A DNA stretch of 64,000 nt, taken from NCBI GenBank assembly GCA_027924585.1, contig BSBM01000123.1:19539001-19603000 (forward strand), written 5' to 3'. Positions 1 to 12,111 of this stretch are shown in pieces; within the stretch, counting starts at the first letter, position 1, and every line of letters begins with the position of its first letter. The notes beneath the pieces were generated by a model. It had not been told where the DNA came from. It saw only the letters and a list, made by a program, of their open reading frames with translations, and made no database searches. Source of the stretch: Larix kaempferi (lineage: Eukaryota > Streptophyta > Pinopsida > Pinales > Pinaceae). Position numbers and translations under genes: made by a program.

Positions 1-1000
1 TAATAACTACATTGTTTTGTTGAAAATTAATCTTCTTCTGCTAACTACATTGTTTTGTCAAAAATTGGTCTTCTTCTGCCTCTGGACGAGAAATGGCCCC
101 CTTGAGCGAATATGGAATGGCCCTCACTAAGCAAAACCCTAGCTCCGGGGATGGCCCATTGGCACCGCTTTCGGGGCTTCGAGGAACGTTGTGGGGGGTC
201 CCCTAGATGAAACCTGGCGTCCCGAACCCACCGGAGTTGATGGATTCACAAACTAAGCCATGGTTTCGGTGCCACAGGAATTCTAGTCGGGCACCTCGGG
301 GCCATTCAGGGACACCTGGAGTATTTTCCCCGGGGCCACGAAACCCAACCCGGTGAGAGGAATTGGATTCCGTCACCTCCCACAGGTCTACCTAGCCATT
401 TTGGACCTGCCCACAGTGGCCACGCACGCCCAGGGGCATTTGGACGAGAAATGCCCCCCTTGAGCAAATTTGGAATGGCCATCACTGAGCAAAACCCTAG
501 CTCCGGAGATGTGTTGTTGGCATTGCTTTCAGGTCTTCGGGGAGCACTGTGGGGGGTTCCCTAGCTGAAACCCGCCGTCCCGGACCCACCGGAGTCGATG
601 GATTCACGAATCGAGCCACGGTTCTGATGCCACGGGCATTCTAGTCGGGCAACCCAGGGCCATTCAAGGACACTTTGGGCATTTGCTCTGGGGCCACGGA
701 TCCCAAACCAGCGAGAGGACTTGGATTCCGTCAGATCCCATAGCTCCACGTGGCCATAGTTGACCTGTCCACAGTGGCCACGCACGCCCGGGGGCCTCTG
801 GACGAGAAATGGCCCTCACTGAGCAAAACCCTAGCTCCGGGGATGGCCCATTGGCACCGCTTCTGGGTCTTCGAGGGACGATGTGGGGGGTCCCCTAGCT
901 GAAGCCCGACGTCTCGGACCCACTGGAGTCGACAAATTCATGAACCGAGCCACGGTTCGGGCGCTACGGGCATTCTAGTCGGGCACCCTGGGGCCATTCT
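1..1000. repeat. Satellite array A (period about 358 bp)
   Basis: A GC-rich tandem array. The landmark GGACGAGAAAT recurs near 79, 438 and 796, giving a period of about 358-359 bp and about 2.7 visible copies; the array runs off the left edge. Each copy also carries AGCAAAACCCTAGCTCC, a CCACCGGAGT block and CACAGTGGCCACGCACGC. The third copy breaks off near 1000, where a coding fragment begins. The same family reappears in the opposite orientation from about 1500. Open frames here are chance frames in GC-rich DNA. Confidence 0.85.
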
Positions 1001-1468
1001 AGTGGTGATAACAAGTTTACTGTCTGTTGAGTTTGATACTACATCCAGGAGCCGCTCAACAAACTTTGAGATAGAAAGATTTGTAATTTTAGGATACTGA
1101 TTGAACCACTCATATAGTTTCTTACCTTCTCGAGGATCTAAATTTATAATTTCCTTCTGGGTAGATTCAGGCATGGAATAATATTTTCCAGCACTTCCAA
1201 GCTCTCGAGACCATTTCGTTAGCCATAATATGTGCAACTCCTTTGATGAAAGATAAATTCTGGTGTGGACGGCAGCATTTGATACACTAGCCAAATCTAT
1301 GTTGTTGGAAGAACTTAGATATTTCAACAAAGGAGCGTTTTGCATGTGACTTGAAAATCCCTTCCATTTTTCAGCGATAAAACAAAGAAGTTCAACGTAC
1401 ATATTTTCAGGCAAGCTTGTCAACCAATTAGACAACCGAATACAGGGATATAACGATGCCCAAAACAT
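1000..1468 (-). pseudogene. Captured exon fragment, possibly NO VEIN-like
   Basis: About 155 codons read on the minus strand from an ATG at 1468. They end near 1003, where the frame runs into satellite sequence (its last ~20 residues are satellite translation). The composition is that of a normal soluble protein, with no low-complexity tract. Recognisable stretches are LLCFIAEKWKGFSSHM, ELHILWLTKWSRELGSAG and a later LSISKFVERLLDVV. From memory these resemble the middle of the very large plant NO VEIN-type proteins, but I could not check this. There is no promoter, no upstream coding continuation (a TGA precedes the ATG) and no downstream exon. It is a fragment lodged between two satellite arrays, not a working gene. 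That coding sequence is present is fairly sure; the family name is weak. Confidence 0.4.
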
Positions 1469-1494
1469 TCAAGCTATTATAAAACTCTTGTTTA

Positions 1495-3035
1495 TCAACA
1501 TAAGGATGGGCTATGTGTGCAATTTTTGCACACAGGGATCAACTCTAGAAAATCATCCACCGGGCACTTGTGGCTAGCGTTCGTGGCTGGAACATGCCTA
1601 GACACACCTGCAGGACTACCCGGAACCCGGTTTTGTTGCTTGGATGGATTTCTACGCCCTCGACAGGTATCCAGCAGGTGTCCCTGAAGGCCTTCTGGCA
1701 GCGAGACAGGACAAGCCATAGAATGAAGACCATGGCTCGGATCGACGAACCGTTGAATCTATTGGATTCAGCACGCCGGGATAGTGCTAGGGGTGCCCCT
1801 CCCCTTCAGCCTGGTGGCCCCGCCCTCATCTTTTACGTCCATCTTGGAAACTAGGGTTTTGCTCAGTGAGGGAGTGTGCAATTTTTGCGCACAGGGGTCA
1901 ACTCTGGAAAATAATCCACCGAGAACTTGTGGTTAGCGTTCCCAGCCGAAACCTGCCTAGACACACCTGCAGGACTCCCTGGAACCTACCTAGACACACT
2001 TGCAGGACTCCCCGGAACCCGGTTTTGTTGCACGGTTGGAGTTCTATGCCCTGGGCAGGTATCCAACAGGTGTCCCTGAAGGCCTTCTGGATGTGAGACA
2101 GGACAAGCCATAGAATGAAGATTGTGGCTCGAATCGACAAACCGTCGACTCCGTTGGATTCTACATGCTAGGATAGTGCTAGGGGGGCCCCTTCCCTCAG
2201 GCCTGGTGGCCCCGCGCTCATCTTGTACATCCATCTTGGAAACTAGGGTTTTGCTCAGTGATGGAGTGTGCAATTTTTGCACACGGGGGTCAACTCTGGA
2301 AAATCATCCACCGGGCACTTGTGGCTAGCATTCCCAGACGGAACCTGCCTAGACACACCTGCAGGACTCCTCGGAACCCAATTTTGTTGCACGGTTGGAG
2401 TTCTACGCCCCCGGCAGGTATCCAACAGGTGTCCCTAAAGGCCTTCTGGATGCGAGATGGGACAAGCCATAGAATGAAGACCGTGGCTCGGATCGATGAA
2501 CCGTCGACTCCGTTGGATTCTTCATGCCGGGATAGTGTTAGGGGTGCCCCTCCCCTCTGAACTGGTGGCCTTGCCCTCATCTTGTACGTCCATCTTAGAA
2601 ACTAGGGTTTTGCTCAGTGAGGGAGTGTGCAATTTTTGCACATGGGGGTCAACTCTGGAAAATCTTCCACCGGGCACTTGTGGCTAGCGTTCCCAGCCAG
2701 AACCTGCCTAGACACACCTATAGGACTCCCTGGAACCTATTTTTGTTGCACGGTTGGATTTCTATGCCCCCAGTAGGTATCCAGCAGGTGTCCCTGAAGG
2801 CCTTCTGGATGCGAGACGAGATGAGCCATAGAATGAAGACCGTGGCTCGGATCGACGAACCGTCAACTCCATTGGATTCTGCACACTGGGATAGTGGTAG
2901 GGGTTCCCCTCCCCTCCAGCCCAGTGGCCCCGCCCTCATCTTGTACGTCCATCTTGTAAACTAGGGTTTTTCTCAGTGAGGGAGTGTGCAATTTTTGCAC
3001 ACGGGGGTCAACTCTGGAAAATTTTCCATCGGGCA
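1495..3035. repeat. Satellite array B, same family as array A, inverted
   Basis: The landmark GTGTGCAATTTTTG recurs near 1513, 1874, 2266, 2627 and 2986. Spacings are about 361, 392, 361 and 359 bp; the 392-bp unit has a ~30-bp internal duplication of the GACACACCTGCAGGACT segment. Read on the minus strand, each unit contains CTCACTGAGCAAAACCCTAG followed later by GGAGTCGA and GAGCCAC blocks in the order seen in array A. The two arrays are therefore diverged members of one family in opposite orientations. The ~60-115-codon frames on both strands are repeat translations. Confidence 0.85.
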
Positions 3036-3885
3036 CGTATGATGATGGTGTTGGTGATGATGATGAAGAGGTTGACGGTGATGGCGATGGTCATGAAGAT
3101 GATGATGATGGAGGCTTTGATGAGGAACCTGGAGTTAGAGTTAGAGTTGGAGTTAGAGTTAGGGTTAGAGGTAGAGGCAATGATGATGATGGAGATCGTG
3201 GTGATGATGAAGACGTTGATGGTGATGGTGAGGATGGAGAGGATGGCTTAGTGCTAGGGTTTGGGTGAGGGTTAGGGATAGGGTTATAGAAGGAAATTGA
3301 GTTAGGGTTAGAGGTAGAGTCAATGATGATGATGGAGATGGTGGTGATGATGAAGACGTTGATGGTGATGGTGAGGATGGTGAAGATGGCTTAGTGCTAG
3401 GTTTTGGGTGAGGGTTAGGGCTAGGGTTATAGAAGGAAATTGAGTTAGGGTTAGAGGTAGAGTCAATGATGATGATGGAGATGGTGGTGATGATGAAGAA
3501 GTTGATGGTGACGGTGATGGTGATGGTGAGGATGGAGAAGATGGCTTAGTGCTAGGGTTTGGGTGAGGGTTAGGGCTAGGGTTATAGAAGGAAATTGAGT
3601 TAGGGTTAGAGGTAGAGTCAATGATGATGATGGAGATGGTGGTGATGATGAAGACGTTGATGGTGATGGTGATGGTGATGGTGAGGATGGAGAAGATGGC
3701 TTAGTGCTAGGGTTTGGGTGAGGGTTAGGCCTAGGGTTATAGAAGGAAATTGAATTAGGGTTAGAGTTAGAGTCAATTATGATGATGGAGATGGTGATGG
3801 CGATGGTGATGGTGATGATGAAGGAGATGGTTTAGTGCTAGGGTTTGGGTGAGGGTTAGTGCTAGGGTTTGGGTGAGGGTTGATA
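3036..3885. repeat. 143-155-bp tandem array of GAT triplets and telomere-like motifs
   Basis: A block joining GGGTTAGAGGTAGAGTCAA to a GATGATGATGGAG-rich stretch and then to GGGTTTGGGTGAGGGTTAGG recurs. The CAATGAT landmark falls at 3178, 3321, 3464, 3619 and 3774 (spacings 143, 143, 155, 155). The 12-bp length change comes from extra GGTGAT units. The motifs GGGTTAGG and AGGGTTTGGG are degenerate relatives of the plant telomere repeat TTTAGGG. It directly adjoins the last satellite B unit near 3035. Confidence 0.85.
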
Positions 3886-4572
3886 ATGCAATGTTTTCAA
3901 ATATATTTGGTGTGTGCTAATGGATGAGGATACAAGCGCAAATATGAAGAATTTTGCATATGTATACTATGGCCTATTACTTCATGGTTATTATGAGTGA
4001 TTAACCTACTAGATTAGGTAAGGTGTTATATGATGGGTTCTCATATGGTTGAAGTTTGTGCACATAAGTTAAGTGGATGTATACCTGAGGTATCACAGGG
4101 TGGATTTGGTTGTTATGAGCCTAACTAAGTGGATGTTGATATAATTGAGATATTGTCTCAGCTAAGTATGTGTTAGGTGAGTATTTTTATGATTAATTTT
4201 TATAATATCTTTGTGTTTAGGTTGAGTGTTAAGTTATTAAGAGATTTTCTCTCAACTTCTCTTTTTGTTAAGGAAGTAGTTACATGTCCTTAATGTACAT
4301 ATACATGTAATAAATGTGCAATTGCATTGAATTTTGTTGAAAAACATCTGCTATATTTTCTAATAAATCTAACAAGAGAACCGGAAGCAACAAAATATTG
4401 GGAAGTTTCATTTGTAGGATAAGAGGATTAACATATAATAAAGTATATTTTTCATTGATAATTATGTTACATAGTGTGTTTCTATGTTCTATGGTTTTTC
4501 TATGATGTCATTGGTTCTATGTTTTTTGGAGGTTATTTGTTGCAAAATAGTAGTAATTTTCTATTGGTTTGA
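3886..4572. other. AT-rich spacer, nothing recognised
   Basis: About 690 bp of AT-rich DNA with no sizeable open frame, no tandem repeat and no recognisable element terminus. Confidence 0.6.
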
Positions 4573-4772
4573 TGCAATCAAAGCTCTCAATATCACCGAT
4601 ACCACTCTGTCCCTGAAGAAGATTTCCCTATAAAGTACCTGGATCATGACCAAAGGAAGTGACTACTCCCAATCCAGTGACAACTACCCTCCTCTGATTA
4701 GTATCACTTATTTTTTTCTTGCGTAGCCTTCACAGGTTGCAAAGCAATGGCCGTTGCTTTGCCTAGAGGTTA
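4573..4772 (-). pseudogene. Fragment of plastid 3-ketoacyl-ACP synthase II
   Basis: Reading the minus strand from about 4705 to 4573 gives QRRVVVTGLGVVTSFGHDPG, then a stop, then GNLLQGQSGIGDIESFDC. This is the N-terminal signature of plant KAS I/II condensing enzymes, which extend fatty acids on acyl carrier protein in plastids. Upstream, after a frame change near 4708, the sequence reads GKATAIALQPVKATQEKN, like the linker before this motif in KAS II. Homology stops at FDC (4573), before the catalytic Cys-His-His region. One in-frame stop, a frameshift and missing downstream exons make it a dead fragment. The KAS II assignment rather than KAS I rests on the linker and on GHDP in place of GND. 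Confidence 0.75.
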
Positions 4773-4974
4773 ATTAGAGTGTGTAAGATAACAAGTGTTC
4801 TCCCAGCTGGATTTTTTGGCATTTGATTAGCGGCTTATAGGCTATATAAGACTGGAAATGACTCAATGTGACTTAGGCCCTTAATAGATTGGGTAACAAA
4901 CCCTTCTAATAGTGATCCTATCCCACTTGGGGTCCAAATACCCCCTATTGAGGGTACGTGTGGTGGGTCACAGA

Positions 4975-5310
4975 TTCTAGGGCTAGATTAGGTTAATAGG
5001 GCTACATTAGGTTTCTAGGATTCTAGATTAGTTTCTGAGGGTTAGATTAGTGTTTCTAGGGTTAGTTTAGCTTTCTAGGATTTCTAGGGCTAGATTATGT
5101 TTCTAGGATTCTAGAATAGTTTATGAGGGTTAGATTAGTGTTTCTAGGGTTAGTTTAGCTTTCTAGGATTTCTAGGGCTAGATTATGTTTCTAGGATTCT
5201 AGATTAGTTTCTGAGGGTTAGATTAGTGTTTCTAGGGTTAGTTTAGCTTTCTAGCATTTCTAGGGATAGATTATGTTTGTAGGGTTATATTAGTGCTTCT
5301 AGGGTTAATC
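4975..5310. repeat. 88-bp tandem array rich in CTAGGGTT/CTAGATTAG
   Basis: The landmark GGTTAGATTAGTGTTTC begins at 5040, 5128 and 5216, an exact 88-bp period, with partial copies on each side. Internal words such as TTCTAGGGTTAG and TTTCTAGGATT make it internally repetitive as well. The TCTAGGGTT words are reminiscent of degenerate telomere sequence. No gene is present. Confidence 0.8.
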
Positions 5311-5465
5311 ATACATGAATAAACAAGCACATGGCTATAAATAATAACTTAATCATAACTCAGACATCAAATAAACGATATACGATAACGATATCAAATA
5401 AACCATCGAACATGAATAACAATAACTGTGCATGAATAAACAATCACATGGCTATACTATGCACC

Positions 5466-8400
5466 TCAGTCAATTAGGCCTTCTGGATCCTCTCGGTTTT
5501 TTATTGTCTCGAACAACCTCTCATGCTCCGCATGAGGTAGTAAGTAGCGTACCTTGTTTGATGACTTCGTTGACATTGTCTGTAGTTGGATGTTTGTACC
5601 CACGATCAAGTGCGTAAAGTGATACACCCGTGATCCTGGTCTATAATCTGTGTAGCCATTGCTCTTTGGTCCCTTTCCATCCACTGTAAGATATTCCCCC
5701 TGAACAACCATCGAGCCAGTCGGAAATGTAATGCCTTCACTATCCATTAATGATGCGAGGAGGGTTTGTTTCCCCTGGATGCATCGTGCCAACCAATAAT
5801 TTGTCCCAATTGCACTGTTTGTCGGGGCGACAACTGCGTAGATGTGTCCTGCAAAAAATGCATTTTAAGGTCATATTCCAACAAGCACTGATTTGATAAC
5901 TTGGATAATTACAAAAAAAAGGAGGGAACCGGGATATGCATGCAAAAATGTTTACCTGGTTGTACAAGATCAAATATATGATCATATTCATTCGAAATAG
6001 AGGATTGGCCTTCCTCTAACTGGATTGTTTCAGCAACTATACGTGGGTCCACTGCAAGTGATACATGATCCCATTCGTCAACCCAATCCATTGATTCGCA
6101 CTCATCCCACTCACAACTGCTGCAAGACCCACAAAAGCAAGCAAGTTTTCGTGTCGATATTTCAAATAAAGGATTGTTTGAGCTTCGAACATAATGAAAT
6201 CCACGAGTGCCTTGCACAGTACTACAACTATAAGAATGCAATCGATCTATATCAACTACATTCCAAAAATTTCTGACAACATGTCCTCTACCGGTTGGTA
6301 TGTGTTGCTCCGTGGTTCGATCTGACATTTTTTCTTCGCACCATCGAACTGTGGATTCGACATTCTGAATATGAGGGCCTCCCACACACCTCATCTCCTC
6401 CCTTAGTAGGGAAGTTTTGAGACATGCTCCAGCCTCGTCGTGCTCTCCCTTTTCATGCACGGTCTCAAAATAGTTCCATACATGCAACACATCATAAGTC
6501 TTGTGCAACATACTCAACCACTGGAAAACATGTGCATTTTTTAACTAGCCTGCACAACCATCTGACCATATCCAATGCTGATCCATATTTATCCCTCTCT
6601 CCTTCAGCTGATCATAGAAAATTTTGAAGCAATGCTGCACATAATGTAGGTCGTGGCACCTGTCGTCACTGATGTAGAAGTTGGTCTCTTTCAATATCAT
6701 CCTCATGTCATTGCTGCTCTTTGGCATGTGCCTGTACGTGATATGGACCATTATGCTAACTTGGTCTGAATGGTAGTATTGACTTTGAATCTCATTCTGT
6801 GGCTGTAGGGTATAGTTTTCCGCAAAGTCTACAACCGACAATATTGTGCCCTTGCGAAAGGTGTCCTTGCACTGTCTGTACTGTTCATCCTGCCATCGTG
6901 CTACATGGACGTGTTGTACATAATGCTCGGTCTTTTGGTAGAATTCCTTCATGAAATCACAAATTTGCACCTGGTGCCACGAAACCAAGGGCATTAATAC
7001 AACGTGACATTTTCAATCTGAATATATATGTACAAATTCAACATGTACAGTATGGAAGCATGCAAACTTAGATTACTTGTGACTTCACCAATGCAATTTT
7101 TTGCTTTCCTTCTAACTATCTACTTGATATGTTATGTACTAGAAGTTCTGCATTTCTACTGACATCCTCCCAAATTCGTGCTCCACGGTTGCGTGGATGC
7201 AACGGCTCAATAATGCAAATCCACTGCAATTGGAACACGTCCCATATAAACATGATCTTTTATAATATTTTTGTCCTTCAGGCCTTCCACACATTATGCT
7301 ATGTATAAATTCTTTGGATGCATTCGGTGGTTGTAATGAAGGGCAATCCTGCACAATGTTAGTATGCAAACCAAAAAATATATGTCTATATGTATCATAA
7401 TAGTACTCAAATTCTACATGGTATCTAGAACAACATGTACTGCGATCAATGCAAATTCTAACATATTAGGGTTTTCATTTTTTGAAGGACCTTTGGCCAA
7501 AGTTCAATTGTGTGTGCTCATTCTTGAACCTCTCATAGAGTTCTGTTTGTGTGTTGTCAAGGAAGTGCTTGACATGGGGTTCACCCCCCCTAACACCTTT
7601 TCTCAACTTTAAAACATCTCTTTGATTCGATGACGGTCTAGTGTTATCATGCCAAAACTTTTGCACTAGTTCTTTAACAACATAAATGAGCTTCATGTAT
7701 GAACGAGGTAACCTACCAACAAAGGCCCAACAATCGTTTTGGCCTAGGGTCTCAAGTTTTTCTCTAATGGAAGAATACTTTTGAAGAATATTTCTATCTA
7801 CTTTAAATATTTTACATGTGTGTGATAGTAGGCGACGTTGCCTTGTGGATTTGTCTACAATTGATTCCGACAGTACGTGACGGGCCGCATTAAAATATTT
7901 TGTGCGAGAAGTTTTTCCAATCAAATTAAATGCAAATTGTAGATTTCTAACAACATGATTGTTGGCCTCTGAACTTCTAACTACCTTTATGCACAAAATT
8001 CTCCTAACATGAGCTAGACAATGTGATTTTAACAAAGCAAGAAACAATTGACATTTTGCTGCATCGGTTTTGGATTCAAAAAAATCTTTGATTATCTTGT
8101 TACAATGGAAATCAATAGTGCGTTTGGACATCTTACCTTCAAGTCCTGAAAATGAACTTTCATCCACATGAATATGTCTGGGAGTTCTTTGTCGTCCGGT
8201 TGATAGTTGAGGCAAGGGAGTCGGCAAGGAAGTATGAGTCTCATCAATGGTTTGTTGTGTCCCTTCGTTCAATAATTGGTCCTACAATGGAGTGTGTTCA
8301 CCAGGTGGGTGCTCTTCTTGGGGTGGTTGTCAGTTAAGAACTTGTTCAACATCCATCCCTTCATACTCAACATCAGGCAAGATTTGATTGACTTCAACCA

Positions 8401-8554
8401 CTTCGTCATTGCTTGTTGATGGATCTAAGGCACTAACATTTTGATTTTTATGGTTTTGCATGTACAACCTGGCCTTTTCTCTTATCTCATGGGCCTTTTC
8501 AAGGGGCAGCGGCCTCCTTCTAGGCTTTCTTTGATTATTACGTCCGTTTCCCAT
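5466..8554 (-). pseudogene. Decayed DDE-like transposase with introns
   Basis: All pieces lie on the minus strand. Exon 1 (about 8554-7140; the first ATG of the open frame is 8554) has a basic N-terminus (NQRKPRRRPLPLEK), a long helical region and the segments RSTCCSRYHVEFEYYYD and CLYGTCSNCSGFALLSRC. Exon 2 (6970-5956, after a CACCAG acceptor) holds VVDFAENY, WSDGCAG and HEKGEHDEAGACLK, whose D, D and E could form a DDE catalytic triad. Intron 2 (5955-5849) has clear GTAAAC...TTTTTTGCAG borders and splices exon 2 to exon 3 (5848-5466, GHIYAVVAPTNSAIGTNYWL...) in phase. Exon 1 stops in frame near 8330, 8281, 7475 and 7466; a TAG at 6545 sits where family members are expected to have Gln after SDGCAG. 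The intron 1 donor near 7139 does not preserve phase. I recognise the general type (uncharacterised plant/animal transposase-like proteins with SDGCxxQFK) but not a named superfamily. I could not find its terminal inverted repeats. Confidence 0.65.
5849..5955 (-). other. Intron of the transposase pseudogene
   Basis: A 107-bp intron with canonical ends: donor CAG/GTAAAC at 5956/5955 and a T-rich tract with acceptor TTTTTTGCAG at 5849. Removing it joins ...DLVQP-G to HIYAVVAPTN without a frame change, while reading through gives early stops. This supports exons that were once functional. Confidence 0.7.
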
Positions 8555-10385
8555 ATTCAATGCACTTTTGGAAAAACAAAAATATGACCCCTGTAAGAAT
8601 GAACAACAAACAAGATATTAAAACTCACTGTGCATGATTATTAAAGCTCGATGTATCAATTGATTATGTACAACAACATCTAGTGATAATGTTTTCATAT
8701 AATCTTAAAAGCTATTGGGAATTCCCTACATATAAAGTTACAACATCACATCTAGGAACTCAGTAGGATGGTATTGGATGGTGGTATGGGATGTTAGTAG
8801 TCCAGCAAATTCCCTACAAGGGAGAATCTCATATTGACTTCATTTTCATGGTATGGATGAGGGAAAATAGCCCCAAAAGACTAAAAGTTTTCAATTGTTT
8901 AGGTGTTTGTGTGAGTTGCTGTAGTGAAACCATGAGGAATTCAACAAATGTTTGTCTACTAGATGGAGGAATGTGATTATGAAATGTTATTGGTGGTGAT
9001 GCAAGTATTTTTTTTTTATTATCTTCCTGAAAGGTTGAAAGCATTGCTTGGTGCATGTTGTAGTTTTTTTTTGGTAGGATTTTTTTATTGTCTATGTTGA
9101 AGATTAAGAAGATTAAAATAGATCTATCATACAATTCATGAGGAAAAACCAAAATAGATGCCATTCAAACAAGTGAATGAAGACTAAATTACATTTAACA
9201 AGATCAAATTTTCACCATACCTCAAGCTTAGGATTATGATTGCTCTTTGCTTCAAATGTCAAATGCTCTTTTGATGTGTCCACTATATGTAAGAAGACTT
9301 CATGTGTATCCAAGTAGCATGAGAATTCAATCCAAGGTGCCAAATGGAGTCCAACTGTTGTGTATTCACTCAATTGATCCAAATAGAGCCCAATAGGTGT
9401 GTATTCAATACAAAGAGCCAAATATAGCCCCAAATATTGTGTATTTTATCCAAATTGTGTATGAATTCAATCTACCATGAAAATGCTTGTTGGACTATGC
9501 GTGAAACCAGCGAACAGAACACGATGAATGAGGAAAAAAATGTGGGAGAAAGAACGCGGGTGATTTTTTAAATTTTATGTTCAACAGGGACGCGCACATG
9601 CCTCTGGCGCGTGCGCGCATCTGGCGCATGTGCATCCTTCCTGAACATTGCAATGGTTGGTGGGTAACGTTCATTGTATTTATTGCCCAACATATATAAA
9701 TGTGTCGGGTTATGCCTAGAGCCCCTCCCCATAAAGAGCCCCTCCGCCATAAAGGCCTTTAGGACCTCTTCTAACCCATAATCCCTAAGTGCATTTAAGT
9801 GCTTCTAGGTGTTTGGGGTTTTAAGGGTATATTTACAAATTTGTGTATTTTGATTTCAAAACATTAATTTAATTTTCAGTTAGAAACATATGTATTACAT
9901 CAAGAATAATTAAATACATAGTAGATATATATTAATGTTGTATAAAGACTGCTCGGAGGTGCGATTATTGTGAGATCGCAGTATGTCAGATTTGTTCATA
10001 ATTACCATCAGATTTTATTCTCTTAAGGCGATGCAGATGTGACAAAATGCACTTTGATGGTTAGTTTTATTTGCTGGGAAATATTTGCCCAGTTAATTTA
10101 TTGGGAAGGATAATAGTCTTGATACTCCCACCCCTATGGAAGGTTGGCAAAGCATAGCACAGAAGGTATAAGCTTGGCTTCATGTAATATGCAGAGCACT
10201 CTTCTTTACATTGCTGTATTAATCAAAATCTAAGGTACATATTATTTTTTGTCTCAGTGTAGGGTGAAGATGATGAGATGTAAGGGATCTAATCAAGTAG
10301 TCATGGAGGGCCTCCTCATCGTGGAAGATTTTACGAATAGTGTTCATCTGCTGTAAGTGGAATCACAATTGCAATAAAATAAGGT
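8555..10385. other. AT-rich flank with a short 53-bp repeat
   Basis: This is upstream of the transposase. No coding sequence is recognised. About three degenerate ~53-bp copies of CCAAATAGAGCCCAA...GTGTATTCA occur between roughly 9326 and 9480. A CG-rich alternating purine-pyrimidine patch (GCGCGTGCGCGCATCTGGCG) lies at about 9589-9640. The remainder to the GAT array is AT-rich and featureless. Confidence 0.5.
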
Positions 10386-10389
10386 TTTT

Positions 10390-11399
10390 CGTCATGATGA
10401 TCTGATGATGATGATGAAGATCATGACGAAGATGATGATGATGATGATGATGAATAATGGAGATGATGATGATTTTGACGATGATTTTGATGATGAAGAT
10501 GATGACGAATATGCAGCACATCATCCTCATCCTCATCATCATCTTCATCATCATCAACAACATGATCATCATCATCATCTTCATCATCAACATCATTGTG
10601 AGGACGAGGATGATGATAATGATGATGATATGATGATGATGATGATGGTGGTGGATGATGATGAATATGAGTACGATGATGATGATGATGATGATGGTGA
10701 TGATGACGATGGTGATGAAGATCATGATGATGGTGAAGATGGTGATGATGATGACGATGACGATGAAGATGGTGATAATGATGATGATGACGAATAATGG
10801 AGATGATGATGATGATGATTGATGATGATGATGATGTTGATGATGAAGATGATGACGAATATGTAGCACATAATCATCCAAAACATGATCCATAGCATGA
10901 TCATCATCATCATCTTCATCATCATTGTCATCATCATCATTGTGAAGAAGAGCATGCGGATGATGATGATGATGAAGATGATGATGATGACGACGATGAT
11001 GACTAATGGAGATGATGATGATGATGATGATGTTGATGATGAAGATGATGATGAATATGAAGCACATCATCCTCATCCTCATCATCATCTTCAACAACAT
11101 GATCATCATCATCACCATCATCATCGTCATCATCTTCATCATCATCATAATTGTGAGGATGAGGATGGTGATGATGATGGTGATGGTGGTGGATGATGAT
11201 GAATATGAGTACGATGATGAAGATGATGACGCATATGATCATCATCATCAAAATCATCATATTCATTGTCATCATCTTCATTAGTCATCATCATCGCCAT
11301 CTTCATCATCCTCACCATCACCATCATCATCATATGATCATTGTCTTCATCATCATAATCGGCATCTTCATCATCCTCATCATACTCATCATAGCCATC

Positions 11400-11434
<35 letters not shown>

Positions 11435-12080
11435 GAAGATGATGATGAGGATGAGGATGATGTGCAACATATTCGTCATCATCTTCATCATCAACATCAT
11501 CATCATCTCCAGTAGTCATCATCATCATCATCGCCATCTTCATCGTCATCATCATCATCACCATCTTCATTGTCGTCGTCATCATCATCATCATCATCAT
11601 CTTCGTCATGATGATGATGATGACGACGATGATGACTAATGGAGACGATGATGATGATGACTATGATGTTAATGATGAAGATGATAGCGGATATGCAACA
11701 CATCGCCATCATCATCATCTTCATTAGTCATCATCATCACCATCTTCATCATCCTCCCCATCACCATCATCATCATATGATCATGGTCACGATGATTAGT
11801 GTCTTCGTCATCATAATCAGCATCTTCATCATCCTCATCATACTTGTCATAGCCATCTTCATCATCATCATCATCATCATCATCAGGAAGATGATGATGA
11901 AGATGAGGATGAGGATGAGGATGATGTGCAACATATTTGTCATCATCTTCATCATCAACATCATCATCATCTCCAGTAGTCATCATCATCATCTCCAGTA
12001 GTCATCATCATCATCTCCAGTAGTCATCATCATCATCATCATCATCAGGAAGATGATGATGACGACGACAATGAAGATGG

Positions 12081-12111
<31 letters not shown>

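Noticed and set aside
1495-3268. Frames of 60-115 codons on both strands, some sharing QQVSLKAFW-type words
   Set aside because: They recur with the ~360-bp satellite period and exist on both strands equally, so they reflect the repeat, not a protein family.
3036-5310. True chromosome end (telomere)
   Set aside because: The TTTAGGG-like words are degenerate, interspersed with GAT and other sequence, and flanked on both sides by ordinary DNA; this is interstitial.
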